Positions 46,562 to 59,560 are shown, numbered from the stretch's first letter. The stretch is DNA of 64,000 nucleotides from Lantana camara (GCA_037501455.1 CM074860.1:39256501-39320500), one strand, 5' to 3'. Translations and numbers: made by a program. The notes: generated from the sequence alone by a model not told the origin.

Positions 46562-49500
46562 TGTAACATCCCGATCGTTCGGATTTCCAGGTACATCATA
46601 ACGAGAGAGTTTTATACGCTTTAAATTATTTAATTACATATTTAAGTGTTATTTTAATGCTTATATGATTATTTGAATTTATATGAAATTAATTGTTTAT
46701 ATTTATGAACTTTGAATTTTAACGTTTAAGTTTGTATACTCGTAATTTGCTCATTATGTGCCAGAATTTAATTTCGATTTTTGTGAAACTTTGATATGTG
46801 TGATATATGTGAGTTATGAATGTGTTTGCATGCTCGTTTTAAGTTTTCGTGTTCCTTTGTTGAGGTTTTAAACCTTAAGTATTTGACGAAGGACATGAGG
46901 GCCTAATTAGTTTTAGTGTGCCTTGTGTTCCGGAGGCCATAACTTGAGCTCGGGAATTCGGATTCGAATTCCGGAAGATGCGTCGGACTCGTAACGAAGA
47001 AAGAAAACTCTTGAACCTAGTTTGGTATTTTTCTAAGCCCATTTGGACCATCTTTTTTCACCCGGAACGAACAGGTTGGGCCAAAGCCACCATCTTTGAC
47101 TAGTCTTACACTTGTGGGGCCAATTTAACCATGCTCAAGCCTTAACCCTTGATTTAATTGACCATAACTCAGCTCTCCCTCTCCCTTAACTGATGCATTT
47201 CGTCCAACACACCCACAAGAGGAGGAGAAGCTGCTGGAAATGGAGAAAAGAGAAGAGAAGAAGAAACCCTCATCCATGTTTTGAGATTTTGGAGCTTGAT
47301 CTCTTCCATACTTCATGAACTCTTAAAGGTAAGTATATTTATGTATTCTCCTCTCTTATATGCTTCATTTGATCCTTGAAATCCATGATTTAATTCAGAT
47401 TTAATAGGGGTATGGAAGCTTGCATGAATAGTTAGGGGTAGCTCATATTTTTGAATCCATGGCTTAACTTAAGTTTGGGGCTGAATTGGTGCATGATTGG
47501 TGATTATATGAACTTCTTTGCTTCCATTCTTGATCTATACTTCATGATAGATGTGTTAGGGTTGATTCTCCATTGATATCATGATTGAAACCTTGAGTTT
47601 TTGGCCTTGAAACTTGAAAATCGAATTACTGCAAATCTGCTCTTTTTCACAGGACTGCTGTCACGTTTTTGAGACCAAATGATGGAATTCTTGCCTCCAA
47701 TTTCGTGTGCTAATGCTTGGTTATGTAAAATACATGCTGTTCTATGAATGTGCTTCGTTTTGCCCTGAATTCATGCTTTATTATGGTTGCAAACTTGAGT
47801 TCTTGAACCTTAAAAACTGCTCCCCTGTTTTGGAACTACTGCTGTGATACTTGAAGTATTTGGTTGATCTCTTGTACTTATTTTCATGTGAATTTGCATG
47901 AGCATGAAGTATATGAGTTGCTCTTTATGTTAGCTTGGCCTTTCCTAGCTTTTAACTTGCATTTTGACCCCAAATTTGAAGTCCATGGCCTGTTTATAGG
48001 CATAGTATAACCAAACTGCTACTGTTGCATTTTTGTGATTAGTTGGTGATTCTAATGTGCTCCAATTTGTGTCAATTTGCATATACATGGAGTATATTAG
48101 TTTCTTAACATGTTATCATTCTTTCCCCAAACGTTTAACTCCAAACTCAGCCCCTAAGTTGGTGATCATGGCATGAATGCATGGTATGCTCTTCTTTGTT
48201 CGATTTTCGTTGCTTGATTTGAATGGTCTTTGTTGCTTCATTCTTTGGCCTTTTAATGTGATTATTTTGTGTATATTTCATGCATGTTATGTATGTGTTT
48301 GAGGCCTAAGAAATTCCCCAAGAGCTGCTCCCGAAATGCCCTGTTTTGCCATTGAAAAATGTTGTTGCACCAAAAACGGATTTTGAAAATGTGAACTGGA
48401 CACGGTCGTGTCCAAATTGTGCTGATTCTTGACACGACCGTGTCAAGCTCTCGACTTGGAAATCTGATTTAATTAAATTCGGACACGGCCGTGTCCGTTT
48501 CCTTTATGTTTTGGACATGGCCGTGTCATGTGTCACGGTAGTGGCCCGGCGGAGTTTCTTTCGTCGTTTCGTTGCTTTTCTTGGCCTTCTCTCATCTCGT
48601 TTATTACCTATATGCATTATTGGCTTAATGTATTACGTGTTAACTTGTGTAATTTGAATTTATGATTTGATATATAAACTCGTTTTCGAATTATGGCTTC
48701 ATATGTGTGATATGCTCCTTTAACGTGCGTTTATAACTTTCTGTCTCGTTTATGTGCCTTGCATGATCAATCGTTGCTCTTTATATGATATGAATACGTT
48801 GATAACATGTTGTATGGTATGTTATGATCGTTATATGAAAACTATGAATTCATTTGACATGATTTATGAGACTTATGAATAAATATGAACTCGTATGCAT
48901 TATTGGTCAATTTGTTAAGCTTCATAAGCATCACTCGCATTCATATGTATTTACCGAGCGTCAATATGGTTCATTTTGAGTCTAAGTTTGCCCCTTGCTC
49001 TTTGTTTTGCTCTTAGGATCGTTCCGTTGTTGAGGAGGAGGTCCTTTGGTTTGCTTTCCGTCCGTTTTGTTCGGTTTGGTCGTCAAGGTGAGGTTTTATT
49101 TCCATTTAGTTATGATGACCTAAAACCCTATTTGCATTTCGAACCCGCATGCGATATATATATGTATATATATATAGATATGTGTTTTGATATGTATCTT
49201 GTGGGTTTTGTCCCGTTTGTCAAGAGGCTTTGAAAACGCTTTTATATGTATCTAAGATCTATTTTCGTGTACTTTGTTAAGCTTTGATAAGTGTGTGTGA
49301 GTATAAGCATGGTATGACTTGTGAATAAGCTTCGTCTAGTAAGTGTGATGAGTATAAGAATATATGTGTGTTATATGTGTGATGGGCCCCGGAGTTGTGG
49401 GTAAGGGAGACCCGGGACGACCATGTGGTCGCAGGTTACGACCCCTGTGCACTTCTCCACCAACGGGAGACTTAGTTCTCCTATGCCGATGGAGCACATT

Positions 49501-50369
49501 TTGGCTGGCCGTCGAAGGAACCGGGCGGGATCCTCTGGTTCACAAGTTTCGTTCTGTGGAAGGTTGAGAGGGGCACCTCTCTTCGCCAATGGTGTAAAGG
49601 TGGGATTGTTTTATGAGTTTTGCTTTGGTATGAGTAAGTGTGTGAGAATTCGTTCTCACCGTGTTGTTATGTTTATGCTTATGCTTCTGTATCCGTTATG
49701 GTTGTGAAACGGGGGCGAATTTCTAAACTCTAAAACTTGACTTGATTTGGCCTTCGGCCCTAAACTTCTTTCTTTATATATATTACCACGGGTTGAATGT
49801 TTTAGAATGCAAACATCGTGCCCGGTTCATGAATCCTTTCAGCTTTGTTTATGTTTTGTTATTACGTATATGTATGGGTGCGTGTGTTAGCCCCCTCACC
49901 AGTCTCTAGGACTGACCCTCGCTATTTCTATCTTTTTCCCCTTTGTTTCGAGTTTGCAGGTTCTCGTTTTGTGGGAGTTGGAGCTAGGCGGTTCTCTTGA
50001 GTCTTTGTTTTGGAGAGCTTGAGTCTCATGCATTGTATTTCGCTTATTTTACGTAATTTGTTAGTTTTGAAATATGTATTAATTTTTCTACTCAGTTTTG
50101 TTTAATTGTTTTGTATCTAAGGATGTATGAGTGTTATGTGGAGAACGCGATGTGATTTCTGCTTACATGCTATAAGTTTTTTTTTAGTTGTTGGCTTCCG
50201 CGAATTTGTTTTTGCGCGCTCTGAGTAGGGTCTAGACCGCCTAGCTTAGGTTGGATTTTTGTTTGCCACCCATTCGCCGTGGCTTGATACGTGGATGGAG
50301 TTCCCATTTCGCTTCACGTGTTGGGTTATGGTGCGGGGGATGTGGCGCCCTTCACTCCGGGGTGTTACA
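46562..50369 (+). mobile_element. Solo LTR N, Tekay-like, nested in the chromovirus 5' LTR
   Basis: Starts TGTAACATCCCG, ends CGGGGTGTTACA and is 3808 bp long. The target duplication TATGC is perfect (46557-46561 and 50370-50374). Excising it restores the TTATGCCCTGTTTTATACCC seen intact in the 3' LTR near 58043. It has no internal domain. It has the AGGGAGACCCGGGACGACC block near 49405 and a palindrome array at 48398-48527. Confidence 0.96.
48398..48527. repeat. Palindrome array in solo LTR N
   Basis: Four units of the type GGACACGGCCGTGTCC are centred near 48405, 48437, 48488 and 48520. The gaps are 32, 51 and 32 bp. The third unit is a perfect 16-bp palindrome. Confidence 0.92.
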
Positions 50370-50839
50370 TATGCCCTGTTTTATACCCACTAGTTCCTTT
50401 TGGACTGAACCCAGATTGTTTTCAGTTGTTTTGTGTAGGTGTAAAGGAGCTAAGCGGGAATTCGAGTCGGTGTGTCTCGCATTTGTCTCTAGCTCTTAGA
50501 TTTTGGGTCTTACACTTGCATCCTCATACTTTTGATTATTGTATATGACTTATGACTTGGAGCGTATCTATTTTGGGCCGTGATGGCATGTGAATATTGT
50601 ATATGATCTCTATTTTTGGGAGCTTGATGCTCGTTGTAAATGTTGTATGACAATTATACTTCTGCTTTATTGTTTTACTCGGATTTTATGGTTTAAGGGT
50701 TAGTCCCGCCTAGCATAGAGTTTGTGTTTGTCCCCGTTCACCGTGATTTAGCTCGAGTATGGATCGTCCATTTCATATTCGGGTCGGGTCTCGGTGCGGG
50801 GGGATGTGGTACCTCGCGCTCGGGTGCTACAACCTAAAG

Positions 50840-50852
50840 TGGTATTAGAGCC
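50840..50852 (+). other. Chromovirus primer binding site
   Basis: TGGTATTAGAGCC, 8 bases after the LTR end, differs by one base (C to T) from the initiator-Met tRNA complement TGGTATCAGAGCC seen in the copia element. Confidence 0.85.
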
Positions 50853-51043
50853 TTGGTTGCAAAACCGGGCTCTAGTGTCGGGTGAGTCTGTCGAGGTCGT
50901 ACGGCTGTAGGAATCACTTGTCAACGTGGTTCTTTTGCGTCTCTTACGTGCTTATGTGGTTAATTCTTGCATCTTGAATGAATTATTTCGCATTCCCACG
51001 CATGAACTAAACATAGCACGTATTTGAGTGTTTTATTTACAGG

Positions 51044-54000
51044 ATGCCTCCTCGAAGATATATTGATCGATCTCCTGAACGGCGCCGTCGCCGTAATCGC
51101 TCTCCATCTCCTCCACCACAACAACCTCCACAGGCAGAAGCTTTTGTGAACTCTGTTATAAATATTATTGATCAGAGGCTCCGAGATTATGTGCCACCAG
51201 CACCACCTGCACCCGTAGTGCCACCAGAGGCACCGATTTCTGCCATATTTAGGGAGTTTCAGAACCAATGACCTCCTATGTTCTTCAAGGGAAATGACAT
51301 ACAAGCAGAAATGTGGCTGAAGGAAGTAGAGAGAATTTGGGAGCTCATCCCATGTGAGTCCCGAGAGAAAGCTCGTTGCACCATTACTTTGATTCAGGGA
51401 GAGGCTTATTCTTGGTGGGAAAGCACCCGGATTGCTTTGGATGCCACAGGAGAAGAGATTAATTGGGAAGTCTTTACCCGGGAGTTCAAGAACAAGTTCA
51501 TCCCTCCTTCCGCCTGTACCCGAAGATTTGAAGAATTTACCGAATTGAAGCAGGGATCAAGGTCTGTTGCAGAGTATATTTCGGACTATGACAGGTTGTC
51601 TTGCTATGCACCTAATATAGCGAGTGATGACTTTCATAAAGCTACGCAGTTTGTTCAGGGACTCCGACCCGATATTCAAGCATCTCTTGAGGCGGTTAAC
51701 ATAAGCACTTGGGCGAAAGCTACCGTAAAGGCTCTAAAGGTAGAAGATGTCGTGAATGCTTGTAGATCATCTAATCGGCAGGGACAGGGATCCGGTTCAG
51801 GATCAGGATTTAATCTGGGAAAAAGGCCTGTGACTTCAGCAGCTCAACCACAAAAGGGACTTTTCAAGAAGCCTTATGCTCCAAAACCAGCTCCAAAGGC
51901 GCAGCCAGCTCCTTCAGGGTCTTGACAGGATGTACCGCCATGCACTTATTGTGGGAGACCTACCCACAACTATCATACTTGTCGAAAAAGGCTAGGTCTT
52001 TGCCTTATTTATGGAAAGGGGACACATATGGCCAATACTTGTCCCGATAGGAATCCGGACTTTCAACCTGGAGCTCAAAGACCTCTTGTACCGGTACATG
52101 CTTTTGCCCTCGAGGGCGAGGAGCAGAACGTTGAGGCTGACCCAAATGCCATGGTGGAAGGTACCGTTTGCATTCATAACACAAACATTCATGCATTATT
52201 CGACCCTGGTGCTACGCATTCTTTTATATCTTGTGATCTATGTGCTTCTCTGTGCTTGCCTACTCTTTCTGTGGATACTTGTTTTCTGGTTAGTTCTCCT
52301 TTGGGAGGAAGTTTGCAGACAGATCGGGTTGTCCAGGATTGTTCAGTGTTGAGGAAGGGAAAGATTATCCGGCAGACTTCATCGTGATGCCTATGAAGAG
52401 ATATGGGGTAATTTTTGGGATGGATTGGCTATACGGGCATCCGGCCGAAGTTGATTGTTTTAAGAAAAAACTTAAGTTGGGTAAGGAATTAATTGGGGAA
52501 GTTGGAGCCACAGTATTTATTTCCTATCTCCTTAATAAGCCAAAGGATCAAAAAAGCTTTGAGGAGACGGCTGTGGTGAGGGAATATCCCAATGTATTTC
52601 TAGAAAATTTGGGTTCTCTACTGCCGGATAGGAAGATTGAGTTTGTCATTGATTTATATCCGGGATCAGCGCCATATTCCAAGACTCCTTATCGGATGGC
52701 TCCGACAGAATTGAAAGAATTGAAGATTCAGCTCGAAGAGTTGCTCAGAATTGGGTACATTCGACCGAGTTCATATCCTTGGGGTGGTCCAGTACTTTTT
52801 GTTAAGAAGAAGGACGGAACATTGAGAATGTGCATCGACTACAGGGAATTGAATCGGATGACTATAAAGAATACGTATCCTTTACCCCATGTTGACGATT
52901 TATTCGATATGTTGCAAGGATCGGGGGTGTATTCGAAATTGGATTTGAGGCAAGGGTACTATCAGCTGAAAATCCGGGAAGTAGATATTCCAAAGACGGG
53001 ATTCAACACCCGGTATGGGCATTATGAGTTCGTACTGATGCCCTTTGGTTTAACTAATGCCCCCGCAACATTTATGGATATGATGCATAGAATTTTTCGT
53101 CCCTATCTCGACAAGTTTGTGGTGATCTTCATTGATGACATTCTAGTATATTCTAGGACAGTTGAAGATCATGCTCGACATCTCAAGTTAGTTTTGGATA
53201 CATTGAGAGAGCACCGATTGTATGCGAAGTTTAGTAAGTGTGAATTTTGGATTGATCGGGTTGCTTTTCTAGGCCACGTCGTTTCAAAGAAGGGTTTGGA
53301 GGTAGATCCCTCGAAAATTAAGACGGTCTTACAGTGGCAAACTCCTAAGAATGCCTCAGAGGTAAGAAGTTTCTTGGGTTTAGCGGGCTATTATCGGAGA
53401 TTTGTATAGGATTTTTCGAACATCACCGCTCCTTTAACCCGATTGACTAAGAAAGAGGTTAAATTTGAGTGGGACTCGGCGTGTGAGGCGAGTTTCCAAT
53501 TGTTAAGGGAGAAATTAACCACTGCGCCTGTGTTAGCACTTCCCTAAGGTAGCAAAGGATATACTGTTTATACGGATGCCCCGAAAGAAGGCTTGGGTTT
53601 TGTATTAATGCAGAAAGGGAAAGTGATCGCCTACGCCTCTAGGAAGTTGAAAGAATACGAAAAGAATTATCCCACGCATGATCTCGAACTTGTAGCCATG
53701 GTATTTGCTTTGGGAAAATGGAGACATTATCTTTATGGAATTTCATTTGAGATTTTCTCCGACCACAAGAGTCTCCAGTATTTGTTTTCTTAGAAGGAAT
53801 TAAATATGAGACAAAGGCATTGGACGGAATTTCTCGAGGATTATGATTGTACAATTAAATACCATCCCAAAAAAGCCAACGTGGTCGCGGATGCACTAAG
53901 CAAGAAGGCTAGTGTATCTAATTTGGAAGGAACGAATGGAGATAAAGTAGACTGAATTAAGATAAGAGCTCGTATCTCTAATATCTCGATTCATTCGGAT

Positions 54001-55415
54001 TTGAGACAACGAATATTTGAGACACAAAGGAATGATCTTGAGGTTCAGAAGTTAGCCGAGAAAGCTCGGGAGGATCCTGAGAGTCCGTTAGGGTTTGATG
54101 ACACGGGACTTCTAAGGTTCAAGACTAGGGTGGTTATACCAGAAGAATTAAAACGGATTATTTTGGAAGAAGCTCACCGGTCAGGGTATTCTATACATCC
54201 CGGGGGAAACAAAATGTATAAGGATTTGAAGCAGTTTTATTGGTGGAACGGACTTAAAAGGGATATAGTAAACTTTGTGAAACAATGCTTAACTTGTCAG
54301 TTAGTGAAAGCCGAGCATCAGGAACCATCGGGGCTACTTCAACCGTTACCTATTCCGGAGTGGAAATGACAACAAGTGGTGATGGATTTCATTTCGGGTC
54401 TTCCGACAGTGAAAGGTGGTCTTGATGGAATTTGGGTAATCGTGGATCGGTTGACAAAATCGGCACATTTCCTTGCTATTCGGATGTCGGATAAAGTGAC
54501 TGAGTTAGCTCAAAAGTATGTTGGTGAAATTGTCTGACTTCATGGAATACCGGATAGTATTTTGGCAAGAATTGCAAAGAAAACTGGGAACAAGGCTTCA
54601 ATTCAGCACAGCTTTCCATCCTGAGACGAACGGACAGTCATAAAGGCTAATCAAATATTTGGAGGATATGTTGAGACCATGTGCATTGGATTTTCCGAGT
54701 TCGTGGAACGAGCAATTGCCTTTAATTGAGTTTTTTTATAACAACAGTTTTCAGGCTTTGATAGAAACGGCACCCTGTGAGGCTCTCTACGGACGGAAAT
54801 GTTGGTCTCCGTTGTTCTTTGATTTAGAAGAGTGGAATTGGACCAAACAGGAAGGTGTAAAACGAGGGGAGAATAAGGAAAAGCCTTCCAAGGTCGTGCA
54901 AGAAGCGATTGATAAGGTCCAAATAATACAACAACGGATGAAAGCAGCTCAGGATCGACAGAAAAATTATGCAGACCACCGGAGGAAGAATCTTGAATTT
55001 GAGGTGCGCGATAGGGGCTTTCTAAAGGCTTCGCCAACGAAAGGATTTTCGAGGATTGGAAAAGGAGAAAAACTAAATCCTCCGTATTTAGGTCCGTATG
55101 ACAATCGAGGATACAGCTTACCGTTTGGACCTACCTCCGAGTTTGACAGGGATTCACAACATATTCCATGTTTATCAGCTTCGGAAGTCCTATCCGGATG
55201 AATCCGAGACCCTACCCGTTGAAGAAATGGAACTTGAGCCTAACCTTAACTTCGTTCAGAAACCGGTTAAGATATTGGATCGAAACTTTCAAGAACTCAG
55301 AAACCGGCAAATCCCACTGGTTAAGGTCTTATGGAGAAGTGATAAAATGGAAGAGGCTACGTGGGAGACGGAGGATAAGATGAAAAGATTCCACCACGAG
55401 TTATTTCCGAAGTAA
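51044..55415 (+). pseudogene. gag-pol: Chromovirus gag-pol with C-terminal chromodomain, multiply broken
   Basis: Starts MPPRRYIDRSPERRRRR. The gag core is at 51278-51925, with zinc knuckle CTYCGRPTHNYHTC near 51940; a second knuckle has lost a Cys. The protease motif reads DPGATHSF. RT is at 52640-53300 with catalytic FIDD, followed by RNase H at 53560-53900 and an integrase HHCC region at 54170-54300. At the end (55230-55412) is a chromodomain-like LVKVLWRSDKMEEATWE. Stops include TGA 51269, TGA 51923, TAG 53407, TAA 53545, TAG 53791, TGA 54367, TGA 54535 and TAA 54641, with a frameshift near 52340-52390. In integrase a small deletion near 54560 removes the second catalytic Asp region, and the catalytic Glu position reads TAA. 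The chromodomain would have guided insertion into heterochromatin. Confidence 0.93.
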
Positions 55416-55440
55416 TCAGTAAATCCGAGGACGGCTTCTT

Positions 55441-55455
55441 TTAAGGGGGAGAGGT
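55441..55455 (+). other. Chromovirus polypurine tract
   Basis: TTAAGGGGGAGAGGT directly precedes the 3' LTR. Confidence 0.8.
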
Positions 55456-58400
55456 TATGACACCCCGCTATTTCGGTCATTCAGGTATGACTTGTGTACT
55501 CTTTAATTGCGCGTTTACATTATTATAATTACATGATTATATGATGTAGTTTATTATTAATTGAAATTCCTGATGATTTGAATTATTTTGAATTGAATTT
55601 GTGTGAATTCTTGAACTATTTGCGCTTGTATGACTTGTTTGCTTGCCGTTTCTACGTGAAATGAAATCGAAATTTTGTGGAAATTTTATATGTCGAAGAT
55701 ATGTGTGTTATGAACATGTATATATGCTCTTTTTATATTTTCGGATTAGTTTGATTGCGTTTTAAATTTATTTGGTATGATTGGAACCAAACCGGGGGCT
55801 AATGAGCACTTAGCGTACCTTTGGTTCCGTATGTGATATCTTGAGCTCGGCAACTCGGAATCGAGTTCCGTCAACTTCGTTGAACTCGCATCGAAAATTC
55901 AGGTTTAATGAACTTAGCCTTATATTTTTCCAAAATTATTTGGACCTCCGAAATTTTAACCGAAAACCGAAACCGACGCCTAAACTGCCACCTTTTACCA
56001 AAATGGCCATAACTTCTTCAAACCTTGACCAAATTAACCATGGTTAGATCCCTTGGAACCCTAACTCAACCCTCTAACACCCCATACTCAGGCCTAACCG
56101 AACCAACCCTCATACTTAGAGATAATTCATCAAAAACCCCCTGCTCTCCAGTCCTTCCCGTCACCTTGTCACCTTTGGAGATTCAAAACTCAAATCTCTT
56201 CCAACCTCCATCCAATCCACAAGGTGAGTTTAGGGTGATGTTATACATTCAATTGGATCATTTTGAACCAGGTATCCCCATTTTTAAGCATGCTTTCATG
56301 GATATATGAAGATGATGATGAATAGTAGGTTATAGGCCATATTGTTGATTTCATGCAATCCTTGGAAGTTTTGGTTGATTTAAAGCATGAAAATGATTGT
56401 CTTAGCTTCCTATTGTCATTAATGATCATGAATTTTGTGGGAGTTGAAGGATTGGTGAGATGCCATTAATGAGTTTTGGAAGAAAATGGAAGAAAAGATC
56501 ATCTATTTCTCCTCCTCACATTTGATTACTTTGGGAGCATGTTTAAGTGTTATTTTGGAGTTGTTTCATTGCATATTTGTTATCATATCAAATCTGGGAA
56601 TGTTGGCTAAGGTTTGGCATGGTTGTTGCTCTGTTTTCATCGCATTTTTTCAGCTGGTATTGGGCGATAGCGGCTGCGACATGTGAGTGTGCTTTTTACT
56701 TTGCTCTAACAGGTGGCGCCCGCGACCAGATTTAGTTCATTTTTGGTAGCGCCCACTACCCCATTTTGGCCAAGTTTCGAATTTTTTAGGTAGCGGCCGC
56801 TACCATTTCATGAAGAAAATGGGTCGATTTTCAAACGTTAAATGCATGGCTTCCTTGGATTGTTTTTGGTTCATACACTTCATTAACATGTCATATAATG
56901 TGTTATCTTGTGTGTTATGAAAATTTATGATTTGTCATGGAATATTTGACGAGTTATGCTTCAACGTGTCTTCATTGCTCCAATATGCGCATGCATGGAC
57001 TTTAACTCTCAACTTGAACCCTAATTGCATATATATATTCCTTATCTTATGACTTATATGATATGTATACGTGTTATTTTACGTGTTATGATCGCTATTT
57101 GAATTTCTTGGATTAAATTGATATACTATATGGAAATTATGAACTTGATGGAATTCAAACGTTTCTTGAAATGAATGGAATGATCGTTCACATGTCTTTA
57201 AGCTATTAATTGTGCACAAGAACATTTCCATGACATGATATCATCTCTTATGCAATCATATCATATTCATAACTTAGCCGTGCGTCTTATATGGTCATTT
57301 GAGTGTCACTTCACCTTGTTTGCACAGACCCGGGAGCAGTTGGAGGCGAGGACAAGCAGTGAAGCTCTTGCCTTTTCTTTTTGTCATCGAAGGTGGGTTT
57401 TCTCTACTATTTAGTTAAACGATCCTATATACTCCCAATGTGTAAAGATTTCGGCCAAAATTATATTATGTATATAAAGTTGTTTTCAAGAGTCAAAGAT
57501 TTCAACGTAAAGCCTTTCTTTTATGAACCCTACCGAATGTTTTGGCGAGAATGAATGATTGATTACACTAATGGGGGACCTGGGACTTGGTAAACGTAGC
57601 TAACCGGGGAAGCAAGAGTTGACGGGGATCCCGTGCGCTAGTTCCACCAAACTACGGTGATACTGGCCCTCGCTAGGAGGTTAGCGGGGAATAGGAACCG
57701 GGCTTCTGGAGATTTTACCCCACTAGCCACAATGATTTAGGTGACCGGGCCTTGCAAACCCGTCCACCGCCCGGAGGGAAAAGGTGTAAATGATGATGAA
57801 TGTGCACAAAGAATTGTTATCCATGAAAAGATTGAATGAATGAATGTCTAATGAAATACACAAGGCGTTGGTTGGAGATAATGCAAGCCCACTCGCCGGG
57901 CACGAAAGACCTAATTGAAAATTGATTGTTATAATCCCCTTTGATGATTTCTTTATCTCACCCGCTTAGGAAAATGCTTTAAAAACCTCATTTGGGATTA
58001 TAACTTGCATGTGAATGTTTAAATACCGTCTTATATTATACTTATGCCCTGTTTTATACCCACCAGTCCCTTTTGGACTGAACCCGGATTGTTTTCAGTT
58101 GTTTTGTGCACGTGTAAGGGAGCTAGGTGGGAATTCGAGTCGGTGTGTCTCGCATTTGTCTCTAGCTCTTAGATTTTGGGTCTTACACTTGCATCCTCAT
58201 ACTTTTGATTATTGTATATGACTTATGACTTGGAGCGTATCTATTTTGGGCTGTGATGGCATGTGAATATTGTATATGACCTCGATTTTTGGGAGTTTGA
58301 TGCTCGTTGTAAATGTTCTGTGACAACTATGCTTTCGCTTTATTGTTTTACTCGGATTTTATAGTTTAAGGGTTAGTCCCACCTAGCATAGAGTGTGTGT

Positions 58401-58504
58401 TTGTCCCCGTTCTCCATGATTTAGCTCGAGTATGGATCATCCATTTCATATTCGGGTCGGGTCTCGGTGCTGGGGGATGTGGTACCTCCTGCTCGGGTGC
58501 TACA
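55456..58504 (+). repeat. Chromovirus 3' LTR
   Basis: 3049 bp, uninterrupted, ending CTCGGGTGCTACA. It begins TATGACACCCC where the 5' LTR has TGTGACGCCCC, so the terminal TG has become TA. It is used here as the intact reference for the split 5' LTR. Confidence 0.94.
56666..56804. repeat. Palindrome array in chromovirus 3' LTR
   Basis: Four units remain, centred near 56673, 56719, 56752 and 56796. The last is a perfect GGTAGCGGCCGCTACC. Compared with the 5' LTR the first and last units have been deleted. Confidence 0.88.
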
Positions 58505-58509
58505 ATTTA

Positions 58510-59345
58510 CATGCAGACTTCTGTCTCCAAAAATCCTCCTCCATAGCTAGGATATTCTGCATCACCGCAGTTTTCCTATTCAGCTCAGTTAGCTTTTGCT
58601 CCGTTGGGTTTGTGTCATATTCCCATTCAGCAATTCCCATTTCTTTCTCTGGTTCCTCCACGCGTTTGAAAATATTCCCAAACACCTCCCTATTCCATGT
58701 TTTAAGATACTGCTTCAGTCTATACAATTTGTTATGTAATTTACAGAGACTATGGCCATGCACCGGTATTGTCTAGTTACCCTTAAATGTAGCTTCAATA
58801 TCTGGATGATGAAGCCACATGTCTTGGAATTTGAAAGTTGGGGTCTTGTTAACAGCATCCTCAGAGCATTTAATCAACAAAGGAGCATGATCTTAGGTGT
58901 TACAGGACAGGTGCCGTATATTAGTACGAGGCCAAATCTCGCTCCATTTGTTCGAAACTAGCACTCTATCCAGCCGTTGCCAAAGGGACTTATTAGTCCA
59001 GGTAAATACCGACCCCTGAAACGCAGGTTCAGATAGGTTACAATAAAAAATGCATTCATTGAAATCATTCATACCTCGGAAGTCAGGTTGTCCCCTTCCT
59101 CCTTTTCGTTCTTCAAGCTTGGAGATTATGTTGAAGTCTCCTCCAACCATCCGTGGTGAGTTTTCGAATTGACCTTGCTGCTGCCGTAGGAACTCCCAAA
59201 GATTACGCCTTTCAGCGATTTCACACATGGCATAAACAACTGTTAGAATCATATGAGAGCTCCAGCTTTGATGAGCAAGCTGTAAGTGCAAATATTGTTT
59301 GTCATCCGCAAGCACGTCAATGTTGAGGCCCTCGCAGCCAAAAAA
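58510..59345 (-). pseudogene. L1-type LINE ORF2 remnant, endonuclease part
   Basis: Minus strand, upstream half of the LINE at 41548-43943. It holds the C-terminal part of an AP-endonuclease domain: MVGGDFNIISKLEERKGG near 59150-59090, SVFTWTNKSLWQRLDRVLVS near 59000, and a DHAPLL motif near 58890 whose preceding Ser codon is a TAA stop. The spacer follows, ending FWRQKSACK at the split. The N-terminal catalytic half of the endonuclease is missing, so this is a 5'-truncated copy. Start near 59345 is approximate. Confidence 0.85.
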
Positions 59346-59529
59346 ACCATATATGATTAGAATTGTTTTTAATAACTGAATTAAATATATGTTTATTGCA
59401 CATATATCTAACATCCAAATTAATAAAAGGCTCAAGAATAGCAATGAAGGAAAACTTGGTAATGCGGTAATGCCCATATTAAACCTTTTTTTTTTAGTGG
59501 GATTTTGCAAGGGAATTGGCAATTTCTTC

Positions 59530-59560
<31 letters not shown>

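Larger units (their letters stand above)
43949..50831 (+). repeat. Chromovirus 5' LTR, split by solo LTR N
   Basis: Parts 43949-46561 and 50375-50831 (about 3.07 kb together) start TGTGACGCCCC and end CGGGTGCTACA. Compared with the 3' LTR it lacks about 80 bp near 44331 (present at 55836-55910), apparently lost between short TGA repeats. It carries a palindrome array at 45083-45315. Confidence 0.92.
43949..58504 (+). mobile_element. Tekay/Del-type chromovirus (Ty3/gypsy), complete but inactive
   Basis: Both LTRs, primer site, gag-pol with C-terminal chromodomain and polypurine tract are present. The target duplication ATTTA is perfect (43944-43948 and 58505-58509). It inserted into a minus-strand LINE: removing it with one ATTTA restores a LINE frame reading SACKWFDEGE. 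Its 5' LTR was later split by solo LTR N. In the first 210 bp the two LTRs differ at about 16 positions, mostly transitions, so the insertion is old compared with the copia element. Confidence 0.95.

Noticed and set aside
48398..48527. CRISPR-like regularly spaced repeats
   Set aside because: Units are short palindromes with alternating spacings inside plant LTRs; there is no leader, no cas gene and this is a eukaryotic sequence.
58893..59522. Full 209-codon minus-strand ORF as one protein
   Set aside because: Only the part from about 59345 leftwards resembles LINE endonuclease; the N-terminal 60 residues are AT-rich flank.
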